A stretch of DNA of 64,000 nt from CADCTB01 sp035494015 (GCA_035494015.1 DATJHJ010000049.1:1-64000), one strand, 5' to 3'. Shown: positions 48,752 through 57,982, counted from the stretch's first letter. Translations and numbers: made by a program. The notes: a model not told the origin generated them from the letters alone.

Positions 48752-49633
48752 TCAGCGGCGCTGGCCCAGGTCGGCCAGGTCCAGGTAGCCGGCCTTGTGG
48801 ACCAGCTCCTGCCCGGCGTCGCCGACCACGTAGTCGACGAACGTCTTGGTCGCCCCCGCCGGGGGCCCGTTGGTGACCAGGAACAGCGGCCGGGACATGG
48901 CGTAGCTCTGGTCGACGATGTGAGGGGGCGTCGGCTCCACCCCGTCGATCGAGACCGCGGCCAGCTTCGGGTACCCGGTGATGAACGACGTGGACAGGGG
49001 GGTCACCCCGCCCGGCGTGGACAGGACCTTGGCCCGCCCCTCCTCGTTCCCGCCCACGATGGCGAAGTTGTTCGACTGCGGCGGGGGCGGGGCCTTGTCG
49101 TTCCCGTAGAGGTACTTGTCGATGACCTCCCGGGTCCCCCGGCCGGGCTCCTTGTCGTACACGAAGACCTCGACGTCGGGCCCGCCCAGCTCCTTCCAGC
49201 TCTTGATCTTCCCCTCGAACAGCGACCGGACCTGGGCTTTGGTGAGGTTCTTCACCCCGCCGTCGTAGACGGCCCGGCTGACGATGATGCCCACGGCGTC
49301 GGCACCGATCTGCGTGCTGTGGAAGTCGACGCCCGGAGCCGCGGCCCGGTCCTCGGCGGCGATGGGCTTGGAGCTCATGGCGATCTCGGCCCGCCCGGCG
49401 GCCAGGTCGCTGATCCCTCCGGCCGAGCCGCCCGACGCGTCGACGGTGATCTTCAGCCCCTGCTTGCGCAGGGCCTCGGCGGCGTCGGCGGCCACGGGGT
49501 TGACCGTCGTCGAGCCGTTGACCCGCAGCGTGCCGCCGCCCGCGCCGCGGCTGGCCGGCCCCGACCCACCGCACGCCGCGGCCAGGAACAGTCCCAGTAC
49601 GGCCGCGGCCAACCCCGGCTTCCGTCCCACCAC
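48752..49633 (-). CDS. pstS: Phosphate-binding lipoprotein PstS
   Basis: 293 residues from GTG 49633, with GGAGG five bases upstream. Lipobox LFLAAACGGS makes it a membrane lipoprotein. Phosphate-binding residues around VNGSTTVNPVA, SGGSAGGISDL and EPGRGTREV match the PstS family. First gene of pstS-pstCA-pstB'. Binds extracellular phosphate and delivers it to the permease. Confidence 0.93.
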   Translation of the reverse strand: MVGRKPGLAAAVLGLFLAAACGGSGPASRGAGGGTLRVNGSTTVNPVAADAAEALRKQGLKITVDASGGSAGGISDLAAGRAEIAMSSKPIAAEDRAAAPGVDFHSTQIGADAVGIIVSRAVYDGGVKNLTKAQVRSLFEGKIKSWKELGGPDVEVFVYDKEPGRGTREVIDKYLYGNDKAPPPPQSNNFAIVGGNEEGRAKVLSTPGGVTPLSTSFITGYPKLAAVSIDGVEPTPPHIVDQSYAMSRPLFLVTNGPPAGATKTFVDYVVGDAGQELVHKAGYLDLADLGQRR

Positions 49634-49880
49634 GTCGACCTCCGCTCCATGAACCTGGATTGATGCGCACCCTAGCGGGCGGTCATCGCCCCGATCGGCT
49701 CGGCCACCGGCCCGCCGCGCCTACCACGGCCAATCCGGGCAGCAGGGCCCGAGGGGCGCCCCACAGCAGGGGCCAGCCGAACCGCAGATCGATCGGCACC
49801 CCGCCCAGCTCGCCGCCGACGGTCTCGAACCGCCACGAGCCAGCGCCGGGCGCACTGTCGGCGGTGAGTACCGTCTCGCC
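49634..49880. other. 247-base divergent intergenic region, pstS / NTF2-like
   Basis: It must hold the pstS promoter; TAGGGT on the minus strand near 49670 is a possible -10. A single GTTCAT-like half PHO-box lies in the pstS leader near 49650, but I see no second repeat. Nothing else recognised. Confidence 0.35.
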
Positions 49881-50228
49881 GTGGACCTCGAGCTGGCGGT
49901 CGACGGCTACGTGGCGGCGTGGAACGAGGTCGACCCGGTCGTGCGGGCCGAGCTGCTGGCCGCCTCCGTGGCCGACGATTTCGAGTTCGCCGGACCGACG
50001 GGCACGTTCCACGGACGGGACGCGGTCGAGGGCCTGATCGTCGCCCTCCAGAGCCGGCTCGGCGGGGCCACCGTCGTCCGCGTCGGCCCGGTCGAGGCGG
50101 GCGGCCGCTTCCGCTGGGTCATCGCCACCGCCGGCGGCAGCCGGTTGCTGGAGGGGGTCGACGAGGTCGAGGCGGGGCCGGACGGCCGCCTGACCAGGAT
50201 TTCCGTGGCCGCCACCCCATCCGAGTAG
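49881..50228 (+). CDS. NTF2/SnoaL-like fold protein
   Basis: 115 residues from GTG 49881. VDGYVAAWNEVDPVVRAELLAASVADDFEFAGPTGTFHGRDAVEGLI is typical of the SnoaL-like/NTF2 cone fold. No catalytic set can be assigned. Near the radical SAM gene but not obviously in one operon (95 bases, a possible new start). Confidence 0.75.
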   Translation: MDLELAVDGYVAAWNEVDPVVRAELLAASVADDFEFAGPTGTFHGRDAVEGLIVALQSRLGGATVVRVGPVEAGGRFRWVIATAGGSRLLEGVDEVEAGPDGRLTRISVAATPSE

Positions 50229-50323
50229 GGCTGCCACATTCATCCGCCGGCGGCAGGGGCCCCGTAGACCCGGTGCTAGCTTTCGAACCGATTCTTCGGC
50301 GCGCCTGACGGGAGGCCACCCCT

Positions 50324-51883
50324 TTGACTCTGACCCCACCTCGGCAAAAGGTCGACCGGGACGAGGTGTTCCTGGAGTACACCAAGAGCATCTGCCCGGT
50401 GTGCAAGACGGTCATCGACGCCGAGGTCAACGTCAAGGACAACAGGGTCTTCCTGCGCAAGCGCTGCGTCGAGCACGGCAAGTTCGAGGCCCTGCTCTAC
50501 TCGGACGCCAAGATGTACTTCGACTCGCTCAGGTACAACAAGCCGGGCACCATCCCGCTGGAGACCCAGACCGAGGTCAAGGACGGCTGCCCGCTGGACT
50601 GCGGCCTGTGCCCGGAGCACAAGCAGCACGCCTGCCTGGGCATCATCGAGGTCAACAGCAACTGCAACCTGGACTGCCCCATCTGCTTCGCCGACTCCGG
50701 CCACCAGCCCGACGGGTTCTCGCTGACCCTGGACCAGGTCGAGGCCGGCCTGGACGCCTTCGTGCGCTCCGAGGGCGAGCCCGAGGTGGTCATGTTCTCG
50801 GGCGGCGAGCCGACGATCCACCCCCAGATCCTCGACTTCATCAAGATGGCCAAGGACAAGGGCGTTCACATGGTCACGCTGAACACCAACGGCATCCGCC
50901 TGGCCCACGACCGCAAGTTCATGGCCGAGCTGGCCGAGCTCAAGCCGGTCATCTACCTCCAGTTCGACGGGTTCGAGGAGTCCACCCATCTGAAGATCCG
51001 GGGCCGGGATCTGCGGGCGGCCAAGCAGAAGGCCCTGGACCACTGCGCCGAGTTCGGCCTCGGCGTGTCGCTGGTGGCGGCCATCGAGAAGGGCCTGAAC
51101 GAGCACGAGATCGGCGACATCATCAAGTTCGGGGTCAAGCACCCGGCGGTGCGGTCGGTGGCCTTCCAGCCGGTCACCCACTCCGGCCGCCACGTCGAGT
51201 TCGACCCCATGCAGCGGCTGACCAACGCCGACATCATCCACGGCGCCGTCGACCAGATCCCCGAGTGGTTCAAGCTCTCCGACTTCGTGCCCGTCCCCTG
51301 CTGCTTCCCGACCTGCCGGTCGATCACCTACCTCCTGGTCGACGGGGAGAACGTGGTCCCCATCCCCCGGCTGGTCAACGTCGACGACTACCTCGACTAC
51401 GTGAGCAACCGGGTCATGCCCGACATGAGCGTGCGGGGGGCGCTGGAGAAGCTGTGGTCGGCCTCGGCCGTGCCCGGCGGTGCCGACGGGAACACCACCG
51501 CACCGCTCGAGTGCGCCACCTGCGGGATCGACCTGCCCGAGGCCCTGCAGGAGATCGGCGACAAGTCGTTCATGATCGTCATCCAGGACTTCCAGGACCC
51601 GTACACCCTGAACGTGAAGGCCCTGATGAAGTGCTGCGTGGAGGAGATCACCCCCGACGGCCGGCTCATCCCGTTCTGCGCCTACAACTCGGTCGGCTAC
51701 CGCGAGCAGGTCCGCGAGCAGCTTTCCGGCGTGCCGATCCCCACGATCGTGCCCAACGCCACCGGCCTCCAGCCCGTTCTGCTCACCACCCGCTACGGCT
51801 CCAAGACCGCCGGCGACGGGAACGGGAACGGGAACGGCCACAGCCCCAAGGACGCCACCAACATCGGCAAGAACCTGCGATGA
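50324..51883 (+). CDS. Radical SAM enzyme of the Tes/MJ0619 type
   Basis: 519 residues from TTG 50324, with GGGAGG eight bases upstream. Radical SAM cluster C114-x3-C118-x2-C121 (CNLDCPIC) and GGEPTIHP. N-terminal rubredoxin-like site C24/C27/C48 (CPVC ... CVEHG). A second cysteine set C89, C93, C96, C104 and a C-terminal set (326, 327, 331, 397, 400, 437, 438, 452) suggest extra Fe-S clusters, as in archaeal tetraether lipid synthase. The C-terminal tail is a GNGNGNG linker. Tes couples lipid chains; the substrate here is unknown. ATGA overlap with an ArsM-like gene. Confidence 0.85.
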   Translation: MTLTPPRQKVDRDEVFLEYTKSICPVCKTVIDAEVNVKDNRVFLRKRCVEHGKFEALLYSDAKMYFDSLRYNKPGTIPLETQTEVKDGCPLDCGLCPEHKQHACLGIIEVNSNCNLDCPICFADSGHQPDGFSLTLDQVEAGLDAFVRSEGEPEVVMFSGGEPTIHPQILDFIKMAKDKGVHMVTLNTNGIRLAHDRKFMAELAELKPVIYLQFDGFEESTHLKIRGRDLRAAKQKALDHCAEFGLGVSLVAAIEKGLNEHEIGDIIKFGVKHPAVRSVAFQPVTHSGRHVEFDPMQRLTNADIIHGAVDQIPEWFKLSDFVPVPCCFPTCRSITYLLVDGENVVPIPRLVNVDDYLDYVSNRVMPDMSVRGALEKLWSASAVPGGADGNTTAPLECATCGIDLPEALQEIGDKSFMIVIQDFQDPYTLNVKALMKCCVEEITPDGRLIPFCAYNSVGYREQVREQLSGVPIPTIVPNATGLQPVLLTTRYGSKTAGDGNGNGNGHSPKDATNIGKNLR

Positions 51884-52779
51884 CGGACTCGTTGGCAGCG
51901 GGCACCCGGGTGCTCCGCACGCAGTCCCGAGGAATCGCAGGTGACGCAGGGACCACGCCCGCTGCGCCCGGCGGGGACCCCATCCCCGCCGGCGCGTCGG
52001 AATCAACCGACCTCAAGGCGTGCTGCGCCCGGTCGTACCAGTCGGACGTGGTCGCTCTCATCCTGGGCGAGAGCTACCACCCGGGCGGGCTGGAGCTGAC
52101 CCGGCGGCTGGCCGGCTCGCTCGGATTGCGCACCGGGCAGAAAGTGCTCGACGTGGCCAGCGGGCCGGGGGCGACCGCCTTCCTCCTGGCCGCCGAGTTC
52201 GGCGTGCAGGTGGAGGGGGTCGACCTGGGCGAGCAGTCGGTGGCCCAGGCCAACGCCAAGGCGGCGGAGCGAGGCATTGCCGACCGGGTCCGGTTCACCG
52301 TGGGCGACGCCGAGCAGCTGCCCCTGGCCGACGGGTCGGTCGACGCCGTGGTCTGCGAATGCGCGTTCTGCACCTTCCCCGACAAGCCCACCGCGGCCCA
52401 CGAGCTGGCCCGGGTGCTGCGGCCCGGGGGGCGGCTGGGCATCACCGACGTGGCCCTCGACCCCACCCGCCTCGACGAGGAGCTGCAGAGCATGGCCGGC
52501 TGGGTGGCCTGCCTGGCCGACGCCCGCCCCCTCGGCGAGTACGTCTCGCTCCTGGAGGCCGAGGGGTTGAAGGTGACCCTCACCGAGGACCACGACGAGG
52601 CCCTGGCCCGCATGATCGACCAGATCGACGCCCGCCTGGTGGCCTTCCGCATGGCCAAGGTGCCGGCCCTGGAGACGATCGACTTCGACCAGGCCCGCCG
52701 CCGGGTGGCGTCGGCCGCCCGCGCCGTCGAAGCGGGGATCGCCGGCTACAAGCTCCTGGTGGCCGAAAAGCCGCTGTAG
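51880..52779 (+). CDS. ArsM-like SAM-dependent methyltransferase
   Basis: 299 residues; ATG 51880 overlaps the radical SAM stop. SAM site VLDVASGPGATA, VEGVDLGEQS and FTVGDAEQLPLADGSVD. Cysteines: C48-C49 (LKACCARSY), C159/C161/C164 (CECAFC), C211 (VACLADA). C161 to C211 is 50 residues, the same spacing as between the last two catalytic cysteines of ArsM (174/224) and AS3MT (156/206), and ACC recalls the N-terminal ArsM motif. So arsenite or related metalloid methylation is plausible. The substrate could differ given its radical SAM partner. Confidence 0.8.
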   Translation: MTDSLAAGTRVLRTQSRGIAGDAGTTPAAPGGDPIPAGASESTDLKACCARSYQSDVVALILGESYHPGGLELTRRLAGSLGLRTGQKVLDVASGPGATAFLLAAEFGVQVEGVDLGEQSVAQANAKAAERGIADRVRFTVGDAEQLPLADGSVDAVVCECAFCTFPDKPTAAHELARVLRPGGRLGITDVALDPTRLDEELQSMAGWVACLADARPLGEYVSLLEAEGLKVTLTEDHDEALARMIDQIDARLVAFRMAKVPALETIDFDQARRRVASAARAVEAGIAGYKLLVAEKPL

Positions 52780-52797
52780 CCCAGTGGGCAGAAGCCG

Positions 52798-52989
52798 CTA
52801 CGAGGGGCGCGGCTCGGGCGGGTGCTCCCGGCGGTAGGCCTCGACATCGCCGACCTGGAGGCGGATGAGGCGACCGATCTTGTAGGCCGGGAGCGTGCCC
52901 GAATCGATCACCCGGTAGAGGCGGGCTCGGGACATGCCGAGCCGGCGAGCGGCCTGGGCCGTGGTCATCCACGTTCGTTCCGCTTCCAT
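52798..52989 (-). CDS. Excisionase/MerR-like single-domain DNA-binding protein
   Basis: 63 residues from ATG 52989 (ATG 52998 is also possible). MTTAQAARRLGMSRARLYRVIDSGTLPAYKIGRLIRLQVGDVEAYR is a standard HTH_17 excisionase-family fold. No integrase or phage genes are nearby, so it is probably an orphan regulator. Convergent with the ArsM-like gene, 18 bases apart. Confidence 0.8.
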   Translation of the reverse strand: MEAERTWMTTAQAARRLGMSRARLYRVIDSGTLPAYKIGRLIRLQVGDVEAYRREHPPEPRPS

Positions 52990-53088
52990 GTGTTTCATGC
53001 TATCTCACGCACCGCTCGTCGCGCATCGTTGTTTATGCGTCGACCATTCGCTCGACGTGCTTGAGCCCGCGCATGGCAATGTGCCGGC

Positions 53089-53505
53089 GTGGTCGGCTAT
53101 TCGGGGACGCCGCTGGCCCGCAAGCTCGGGATCAAGGAGGGCTCGCGGCTGGCCCTGCTCGGCGCGCCGGAGGGGTTCGACGAGGCGCTGGCGCCGTTGC
53201 CCGACGGCGTCCACGTGCTGCGGCGGCTCGGGCCCGACCTCGACGTCGCCGTGCTCTTCGTCACCGAGCGCAAGGTGCTGGAGAAGCGCTTCGGGGACGT
53301 GGCGGCCGCCATCACGCCCGCGGGCGGGTTCTGGATCGCCTGGCCGAAGCGGTCGTCCAAGGTGCCGACCGACCTCACCGAGGACGTGCTGCGGGAGGTC
53401 GGGCTGCCCCAGGGCCTGGTCGACAACAAGGTGTGCGCGGTCACGGAGATCTGGTCGGGGCTGCGGTTCGTGTGGCGCAAGGAGAACCGGCCACCCAAGT
53501 CATGA
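53089..53505 (+). CDS. DUF3052 protein
   Basis: 138 residues from GTG 53089. VGYSGTPLARKLGIKEGSRLALLGAPEGF and the ending IWSGLRFVWRKENR match DUF3052, a small conserved actinobacterial family of unknown function. Followed by a DedA gene in ATGA overlap. Confidence 0.85.
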   Translation: MVGYSGTPLARKLGIKEGSRLALLGAPEGFDEALAPLPDGVHVLRRLGPDLDVAVLFVTERKVLEKRFGDVAAAITPAGGFWIAWPKRSSKVPTDLTEDVLREVGLPQGLVDNKVCAVTEIWSGLRFVWRKENRPPKS

Positions 53506-54161
53506 CGTACGGGCTCCCCGCGCTCACCGTGTTGCTCGTCGCCATGGAGGCGGGCGTGCCCATCCCCCTCCCGTCGGACGTGCTGATCCTGGTCCTGGGC
53601 GAGCGGACGTCGGCCGGGCGCTTCCCCCTCCTGCTCGTGGTCGTCGCCCTGGAGCTGGTCGCCGCGGTGGGCACTGCGGTGCTGTTCTTCGCCGTGCGGG
53701 GCCCGGGGCGGGCGCTGCTCACCACCCTCGGCCCCCGCCTCGGCCTCACCGAGGCCCGCCTGGCCCGGGCCACAGGGCTGCTGGAGCGGCGGGGCCCGTC
53801 GGCCCTGTTCGTCGGCCGGGCCACGCCCGGGCTGCGGACGGTGACGGTGGTCGCCTCCGGCACATCGACCACGCCGCCGGCCCAGGCCCTGGTCCCTCTG
53901 GTGGTCGGCAGCAGCGTGTTCGTGCAGCTCCACCTGTTCCTCGGCTACTTCCTGGGCCCGGCCGCCCGGGACGCCCTCGACCGGGCCAAGGGGCCGACGG
54001 TCGCCGTCCTGCTGGTCGTGGCCGCGGCCGGGGTCGTCCTGTGGATCCGCCGGCGCGGCGCCCGCACCGGCCTGCAATCGGCCGCCGAGGCCTGCTGCCC
54101 GGCCTGCATGGCCCTCGGCGCCCTTAGCCCGACGGCCTTCGCTCTCCGCGACCTGGCGTAG
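53502..54161 (+). CDS. DedA-family membrane protein
   Basis: 219 residues, ATG 53502 overlapping the DUF3052 stop. Hydrophobic segments at about 4-20, 44-66, 120-150 and 165-182. EAGVPIPLPSDVLILVLGE and FVGRATPGLRTVTVVASGTS are the conserved DedA/VTT-domain motifs. The C-terminus is Cys-rich (AEACCPACM). DedA proteins flip lipid carriers or affect the proton gradient; no specific role is visible here. Confidence 0.85.
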   Translation: MTYGLPALTVLLVAMEAGVPIPLPSDVLILVLGERTSAGRFPLLLVVVALELVAAVGTAVLFFAVRGPGRALLTTLGPRLGLTEARLARATGLLERRGPSALFVGRATPGLRTVTVVASGTSTTPPAQALVPLVVGSSVFVQLHLFLGYFLGPAARDALDRAKGPTVAVLLVVAAAGVVLWIRRRGARTGLQSAAEACCPACMALGALSPTAFALRDLA

Positions 54162-54169
54162 CCGGCCGC

Positions 54170-54979
54170 TCAGGCGTCGCGTGCGGCGACCAGCCGGGCG
54201 GCGATCGCGAGGGCGACCGCGGCGTAGGCGACCAGCACGGCCAGGCCCCTGCCGGGCGCCAGCACGCCCGCGGTGTGCCGCACGCTGACCACGGCCTGCA
54301 GAGCGGCGCCCGGGAGGTACTGGCGGGCGCCCTCGGGCAGGGCGATGCCGATGATCTGGCTGCCCACGACGGCCAGCAGCAGGGCGGTGGTCGCCCCGCT
54401 GGTGCGGCGGATGATGGCACCCAGAGCCAGGCCGAGCACGGCCACGGCGCTGACCGCCAGGGCCCCGAGCAGGATGGCCTGGACGACGCCGGGGTCCCCG
54501 AGCGACATCGGGATGTGCTTGGCCGACAGGATCTGGCGGCCCAGGAAGTACGAGATCACGTTGGTCAGCAGGGCGACGGGGAGGACGACGACGGCCAGGA
54601 TGGCCGCCTTGGCGGCCAGGACGCCCTTGCGACCGGGGATGGCGGCGAAGGTCACCCGGATCATGCCGGTGGCGTACTCGGAGGTGATGGCCCGCACGGC
54701 CAGCGAGCCCAGGATGGCCGCCGCGAACAGCACACCGAGCAGCGCGGTGCTGGTGGGGTCGAACTCGGCCCGCTGCTTCTCGCCCAAGGAGTCCCATTGG
54801 CTGACCGTGGCCACGCACACCAGGGCGGCGATGACCACGGAGGCGACCATGCCGCCGCCGAGGGTCAGCCACGTCGAGCGCAGCGTGCGGAGCTTGGTCC
54901 ACTCGGCCTTGAGGGTGTCGACGATGGTCGTCGGGCGTACGGGCGTCGTGGGCCGGGCCCGGATGGTGGTGGCGGTCAT
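54170..54979 (-). CDS. ABC-2 type transporter permease
   Basis: 269 residues from ATG 54979. About six transmembrane helices in two groups, after an N-terminal basic stretch DTLKAEWTKLRTLRSTW, the usual start of actinobacterial ABC-2 permeases next to drug-resistance-type ATPases. Follows the ATPase gene by one base and is convergent with the DedA gene at 8 bases. The exported substrate is unknown. Confidence 0.85.
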   Translation of the reverse strand: MTATTIRARPTTPVRPTTIVDTLKAEWTKLRTLRSTWLTLGGGMVASVVIAALVCVATVSQWDSLGEKQRAEFDPTSTALLGVLFAAAILGSLAVRAITSEYATGMIRVTFAAIPGRKGVLAAKAAILAVVVLPVALLTNVISYFLGRQILSAKHIPMSLGDPGVVQAILLGALAVSAVAVLGLALGAIIRRTSGATTALLLAVVGSQIIGIALPEGARQYLPGAALQAVVSVRHTAGVLAPGRGLAVLVAYAAVALAIAARLVAARDA

Positions 54980-54980
54980 G

Positions 54981-55907
54981 TCAGGCTCCCTGCTCGGCAC
55001 CGACGGTCGCGGCGCGGTAGTCGGTCTCGTGGTGGGTCAGTTCCAGGAACGCGTCTTCGAGGGTCGCCCCCTCGGGGGTGAGCTCGACCAGGGCGATCCC
55101 GTGGCCGGCGGCGACGTCGCCGATGGCGGCCGAGTCGAGGCCGGTGACGGTGACCGCGCCGTCGGGCGTCGGGTCGACCAGCGCCCCCTTGTCGACCAGG
55201 AGACCGGCGAGCTCGTCCTGGCGGCTGGCCCGGACCCGCACGCTGGTGGAGGTGTTGCGGGCGATGATCTCGTCCACGCTGGCGTCGGCGATGATCCGCC
55301 CCCGGCCGATCACGACCAGGTGCTCGGCCGTCTGGGCCATCTCGCTCATCATGTGGCTGGACAGGAACACCGTCCGCCCCTCCGAGGCGAGGGACTTCAT
55401 CAGGTTGCGGATCCACAGGATCCCGTCGGGGTCGAGGCCGTTGATGGGCTCGTCGAAGATCAGGGTCTCGGGGTCGCCCAGGAGGGCGGCGGCGATCCCG
55501 AGGCGCTGGTTCATGCCCAGCGAGAACGTGCCCACCCGGCGGCCGGCAACGTCGGCCAGGCCGACGACGTCCAGCACCTCGCCCACCCGCCGCCGTTCGA
55601 TGCGATTGCTGTCGGCCAGCCACAGGAGGTGGTTGGCCGCGCTGCGCCCCGGTTCGACCGCCTTGGCGTCGAGCAGGGCGCCGACGGCCCGCAGGGGCGC
55701 AGGCAGCTTGTCGAACGTGGTCCCGTTGACGGTGACCGTGCCCTTGGTCGGGCGGTCGAGCCCGAGGATCATCCGCATGGTCGTCGATTTTCCGGCCCCG
55801 TTGGGGCCGAGGAAGCCGGTGACCCGGCCGGGCTGGACGGTGAACGTGGCCTCGTCGACCGCCACCGTGGGCCCGTAGTGCTTGGTGAGCTGCTGTACCT
55901 GGATCAT
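54981..55907 (-). CDS. ABC-2 type exporter ATPase (BcrA/DrrA-like)
   Basis: 308 residues. Walker A GPNGAGKST, signature FSLGMNQRLGIAAALL (LGMNQ variant typical of the DrrA/BcrA group), Walker B LIFDEPINGLDPDG, switch His LSSHMMSEM, and a C-terminal accessory domain. Adjacent permease makes a complete exporter. Downstream of a LuxR-type two-component system that may control it. Confidence 0.9.
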   Translation of the reverse strand: MIQVQQLTKHYGPTVAVDEATFTVQPGRVTGFLGPNGAGKSTTMRMILGLDRPTKGTVTVNGTTFDKLPAPLRAVGALLDAKAVEPGRSAANHLLWLADSNRIERRRVGEVLDVVGLADVAGRRVGTFSLGMNQRLGIAAALLGDPETLIFDEPINGLDPDGILWIRNLMKSLASEGRTVFLSSHMMSEMAQTAEHLVVIGRGRIIADASVDEIIARNTSTSVRVRASRQDELAGLLVDKGALVDPTPDGAVTVTGLDSAAIGDVAAGHGIALVELTPEGATLEDAFLELTHHETDYRAATVGAEQGA

Positions 55908-55988
55908 GGGCCCAGTTCTAGGGCGGACGGTCGTCGCCGGCGTCAGGCGCAGGGGGGATCCGCCCTCCCCCGTCCGACGGACGCCCGC

Positions 55989-56651
55989 TCAGCCGCCCGG
56001 CTGGACCAGCCCGCTCTCGTAGGCGAAGGCGGCGGCCTGCACCCGGTCCCGCAGGTTGAGCTTGAGCAGGACCCGGGAGACGTGGGTCTTGATCGTGGCC
56101 TCGCCCACCACGAGCCGCCCAGCCAACTCGGCGTTGCTCAGCCCGGCGGCCATGCCCCGCAGCACCTCGCACTCCCGGTCGGTGAGGGCGGCCAGCTGGG
56201 CGGCCAGCTCGGGCCGGGATCGGGGGCGGACCATGTCGGCGATGAGCCGGCGGGTCACGGACGGGGCGAGGAGGGCGTCGCCGGCGGCGACCACCCGCAC
56301 GGCGTGGATGAGCTCCTCGGGCGAGGCGTTCTTGAGCAGGAAGCCGCTGGCCCCCGCCTGCAGCGCCTCCCAGACGTAGTCGTCGCGCTCGAAGGTGGTC
56401 AGGATCAGCACGCGGGAGGCCCGCATGGTCGCCGATGCGACGATGCGCCGGGTGGCGGCGATCCCGTCGAGCACGGGCATCTGCACGTCCATGAGCACGA
56501 CGTCGGGCTGCAGCCGCTCCGTCTCCCACACCGCCCGCTCCCCGTCCCGGGCCTCGCCGACCACGTCCAGGTCGTCCTCGGTCCCGAGGATCATGCGGAA
56601 GCCGGCCCGCACCATCTCCTGGTCATCGACCAGCAGGATCCGGACCGTCAC
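55989..56651 (-). CDS. NarL/LuxR-family response regulator
   Basis: 220 residues from GTG 56651. Receiver VDDQEMVRAGFRMIL with D55 (VVLMDVQMP), switch K in GFLLKNASPEEL, and a LuxR HTH (LTDRECEVLRGMAAGLSNAELAGRLVV, KTHVSRVLLKLNLRDR). Overlaps the kinase stop (GTGA). Likely controls the adjacent ABC exporter. Confidence 0.93.
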   Translation of the reverse strand: MTVRILLVDDQEMVRAGFRMILGTEDDLDVVGEARDGERAVWETERLQPDVVLMDVQMPVLDGIAATRRIVASATMRASRVLILTTFERDDYVWEALQAGASGFLLKNASPEELIHAVRVVAAGDALLAPSVTRRLIADMVRPRSRPELAAQLAALTDRECEVLRGMAAGLSNAELAGRLVVGEATIKTHVSRVLLKLNLRDRVQAAAFAYESGLVQPGG

Positions 56652-57907
56652 TGGGAGCCGGGCCCCAGGGGAAAGTCGGCGGTGACCTCGAAGCCGCTCC
56701 CCCGGCCCCGGGCCGCCGTGAACCGCCCGCCGTGGAGCGCCACGCGCTCGCGCATGCCGACCAGGCCGTGCCCGGGGGCGGCGGGGGGATCAGCGATGGG
56801 GCGCTCCCCCCGCCCGTTGGACCGGCCCCTGCCGTCGTCGACGATCTCCAGCCGCAGGCCGTCGGGGGCGTAGGTCAGGCGGACGGTGGCCCGGGTACCG
56901 GCGCCCCCGTGCTTGAGGGCGTTGGTCAGCCCCTCCTGCACGACCCGGTAGGCGGAGAGGTCGACGCTGGCCGGCAAGGGCCGTTCGTCGCCCCGGCGCT
57001 CGACCGTCACCCCGAGCCCGGCCTCGTGGAGCTGCGCGACCATGGCGTCGAGGGCCCACAGGCCCGGCTGGGGCGGGGCCACGCCCGCCTCGGGGACCGC
57101 CCCGTCGCTGCGCAGGAAGCCGAGGAGGCGCTGCAGCTCCACGACCGCCTGGCGGCTGGACGCCTCGATCCCGGACAGGACCTCGGCCGCCTGCTCCGGG
57201 GATCGGGCCATGACCCGCCGGGCCGCCCCCGCCTGCACGCCCATGACGCTCACGTGGTGGGCGACCACGTCGTGGACCTCCCGGGCGATCCGCACCCGCT
57301 CGTCGAGCACGGCCTGCTGGGCGATGACCTCGTGGGCGGCCTGGACCTCGGCGTTGCGCTCGGCGAGCTGGGCGGCCCGCTCCCGCGCCGTTCGGGCCAC
57401 GTCGCCGATGGCCCAGGCGGCGACGAAGAAGAACAGGTTGGAACCGACGGAGAGGAGCCCGGAACCGACCACGGACGCCTTGGAGTGGCCGAGGTCGAGC
57501 TGGCGGAACAGCAGGACCCAGAGCAGGTCGCCGAAGAGGACGCCGATGCAGACCCCCCGGGCCCAGTTGGCCACCCGGGGCCGGCAGTAGGCGCCGACCG
57601 AGTAGATGGCGATGAAGGCGACCGTGGCCACGATCCCCTCGTCCGAGACGCCGAAGACGGTGCCGCCCACCACCGAAGCGGTCACGCAGGCCAGGGTGAC
57701 GGGGGGCAGCCGGCGGCGCACGGTGAGGGGGAGGCACAGGACGGCCATGCAGGCCACGCCGGCGGCGAAGCGGAACCGGTGCGGGGTGGCCACCGTGACG
57801 TCGTACGCGGTGCGCACGCTCAGCAGCCCGAGGGCGAAGACGACGGCGGCGGCGAGCCCGTCGGCGGCCACAGGATGCCTGCGCAGCCGGTTCCGCACGT
57901 CCTCCAC
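56648..57907 (-). CDS. Sensor histidine kinase (HisKA_3 type)
   Basis: 419 residues. Four to five N-terminal transmembrane helices, then a coiled segment and HisKA_3 with phospho-acceptor in EVHDVVAHHVSVMG, then HATPase_c (VVQEGLTNALKHGGAG, DDGRG, GHGLVGMRERVALHGG). Typical partner of NarL-type regulators in actinobacteria. Ligand not predictable; membrane-embedded sensing is suggested by the lack of a large outside loop. Confidence 0.92.
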   Translation of the reverse strand: MEDVRNRLRRHPVAADGLAAAVVFALGLLSVRTAYDVTVATPHRFRFAAGVACMAVLCLPLTVRRRLPPVTLACVTASVVGGTVFGVSDEGIVATVAFIAIYSVGAYCRPRVANWARGVCIGVLFGDLLWVLLFRQLDLGHSKASVVGSGLLSVGSNLFFFVAAWAIGDVARTARERAAQLAERNAEVQAAHEVIAQQAVLDERVRIAREVHDVVAHHVSVMGVQAGAARRVMARSPEQAAEVLSGIEASSRQAVVELQRLLGFLRSDGAVPEAGVAPPQPGLWALDAMVAQLHEAGLGVTVERRGDERPLPASVDLSAYRVVQEGLTNALKHGGAGTRATVRLTYAPDGLRLEIVDDGRGRSNGRGERPIADPPAAPGHGLVGMRERVALHGGRFTAARGRGSGFEVTADFPLGPGSQ

Positions 57908-57982
57908 GGGGGCACGGTACTGCGGGTTGCCCCGCCCGACATCGGCCGCGCGGCGGAGCGCCCGTCCGCCGCCAGGGGGAGG

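Noticed and set aside
51820..51840. GGGAAC tandem repeat
   Set aside because: It is a short coding repeat for the Gly-Asn tail of the radical SAM protein, not a regulatory array.
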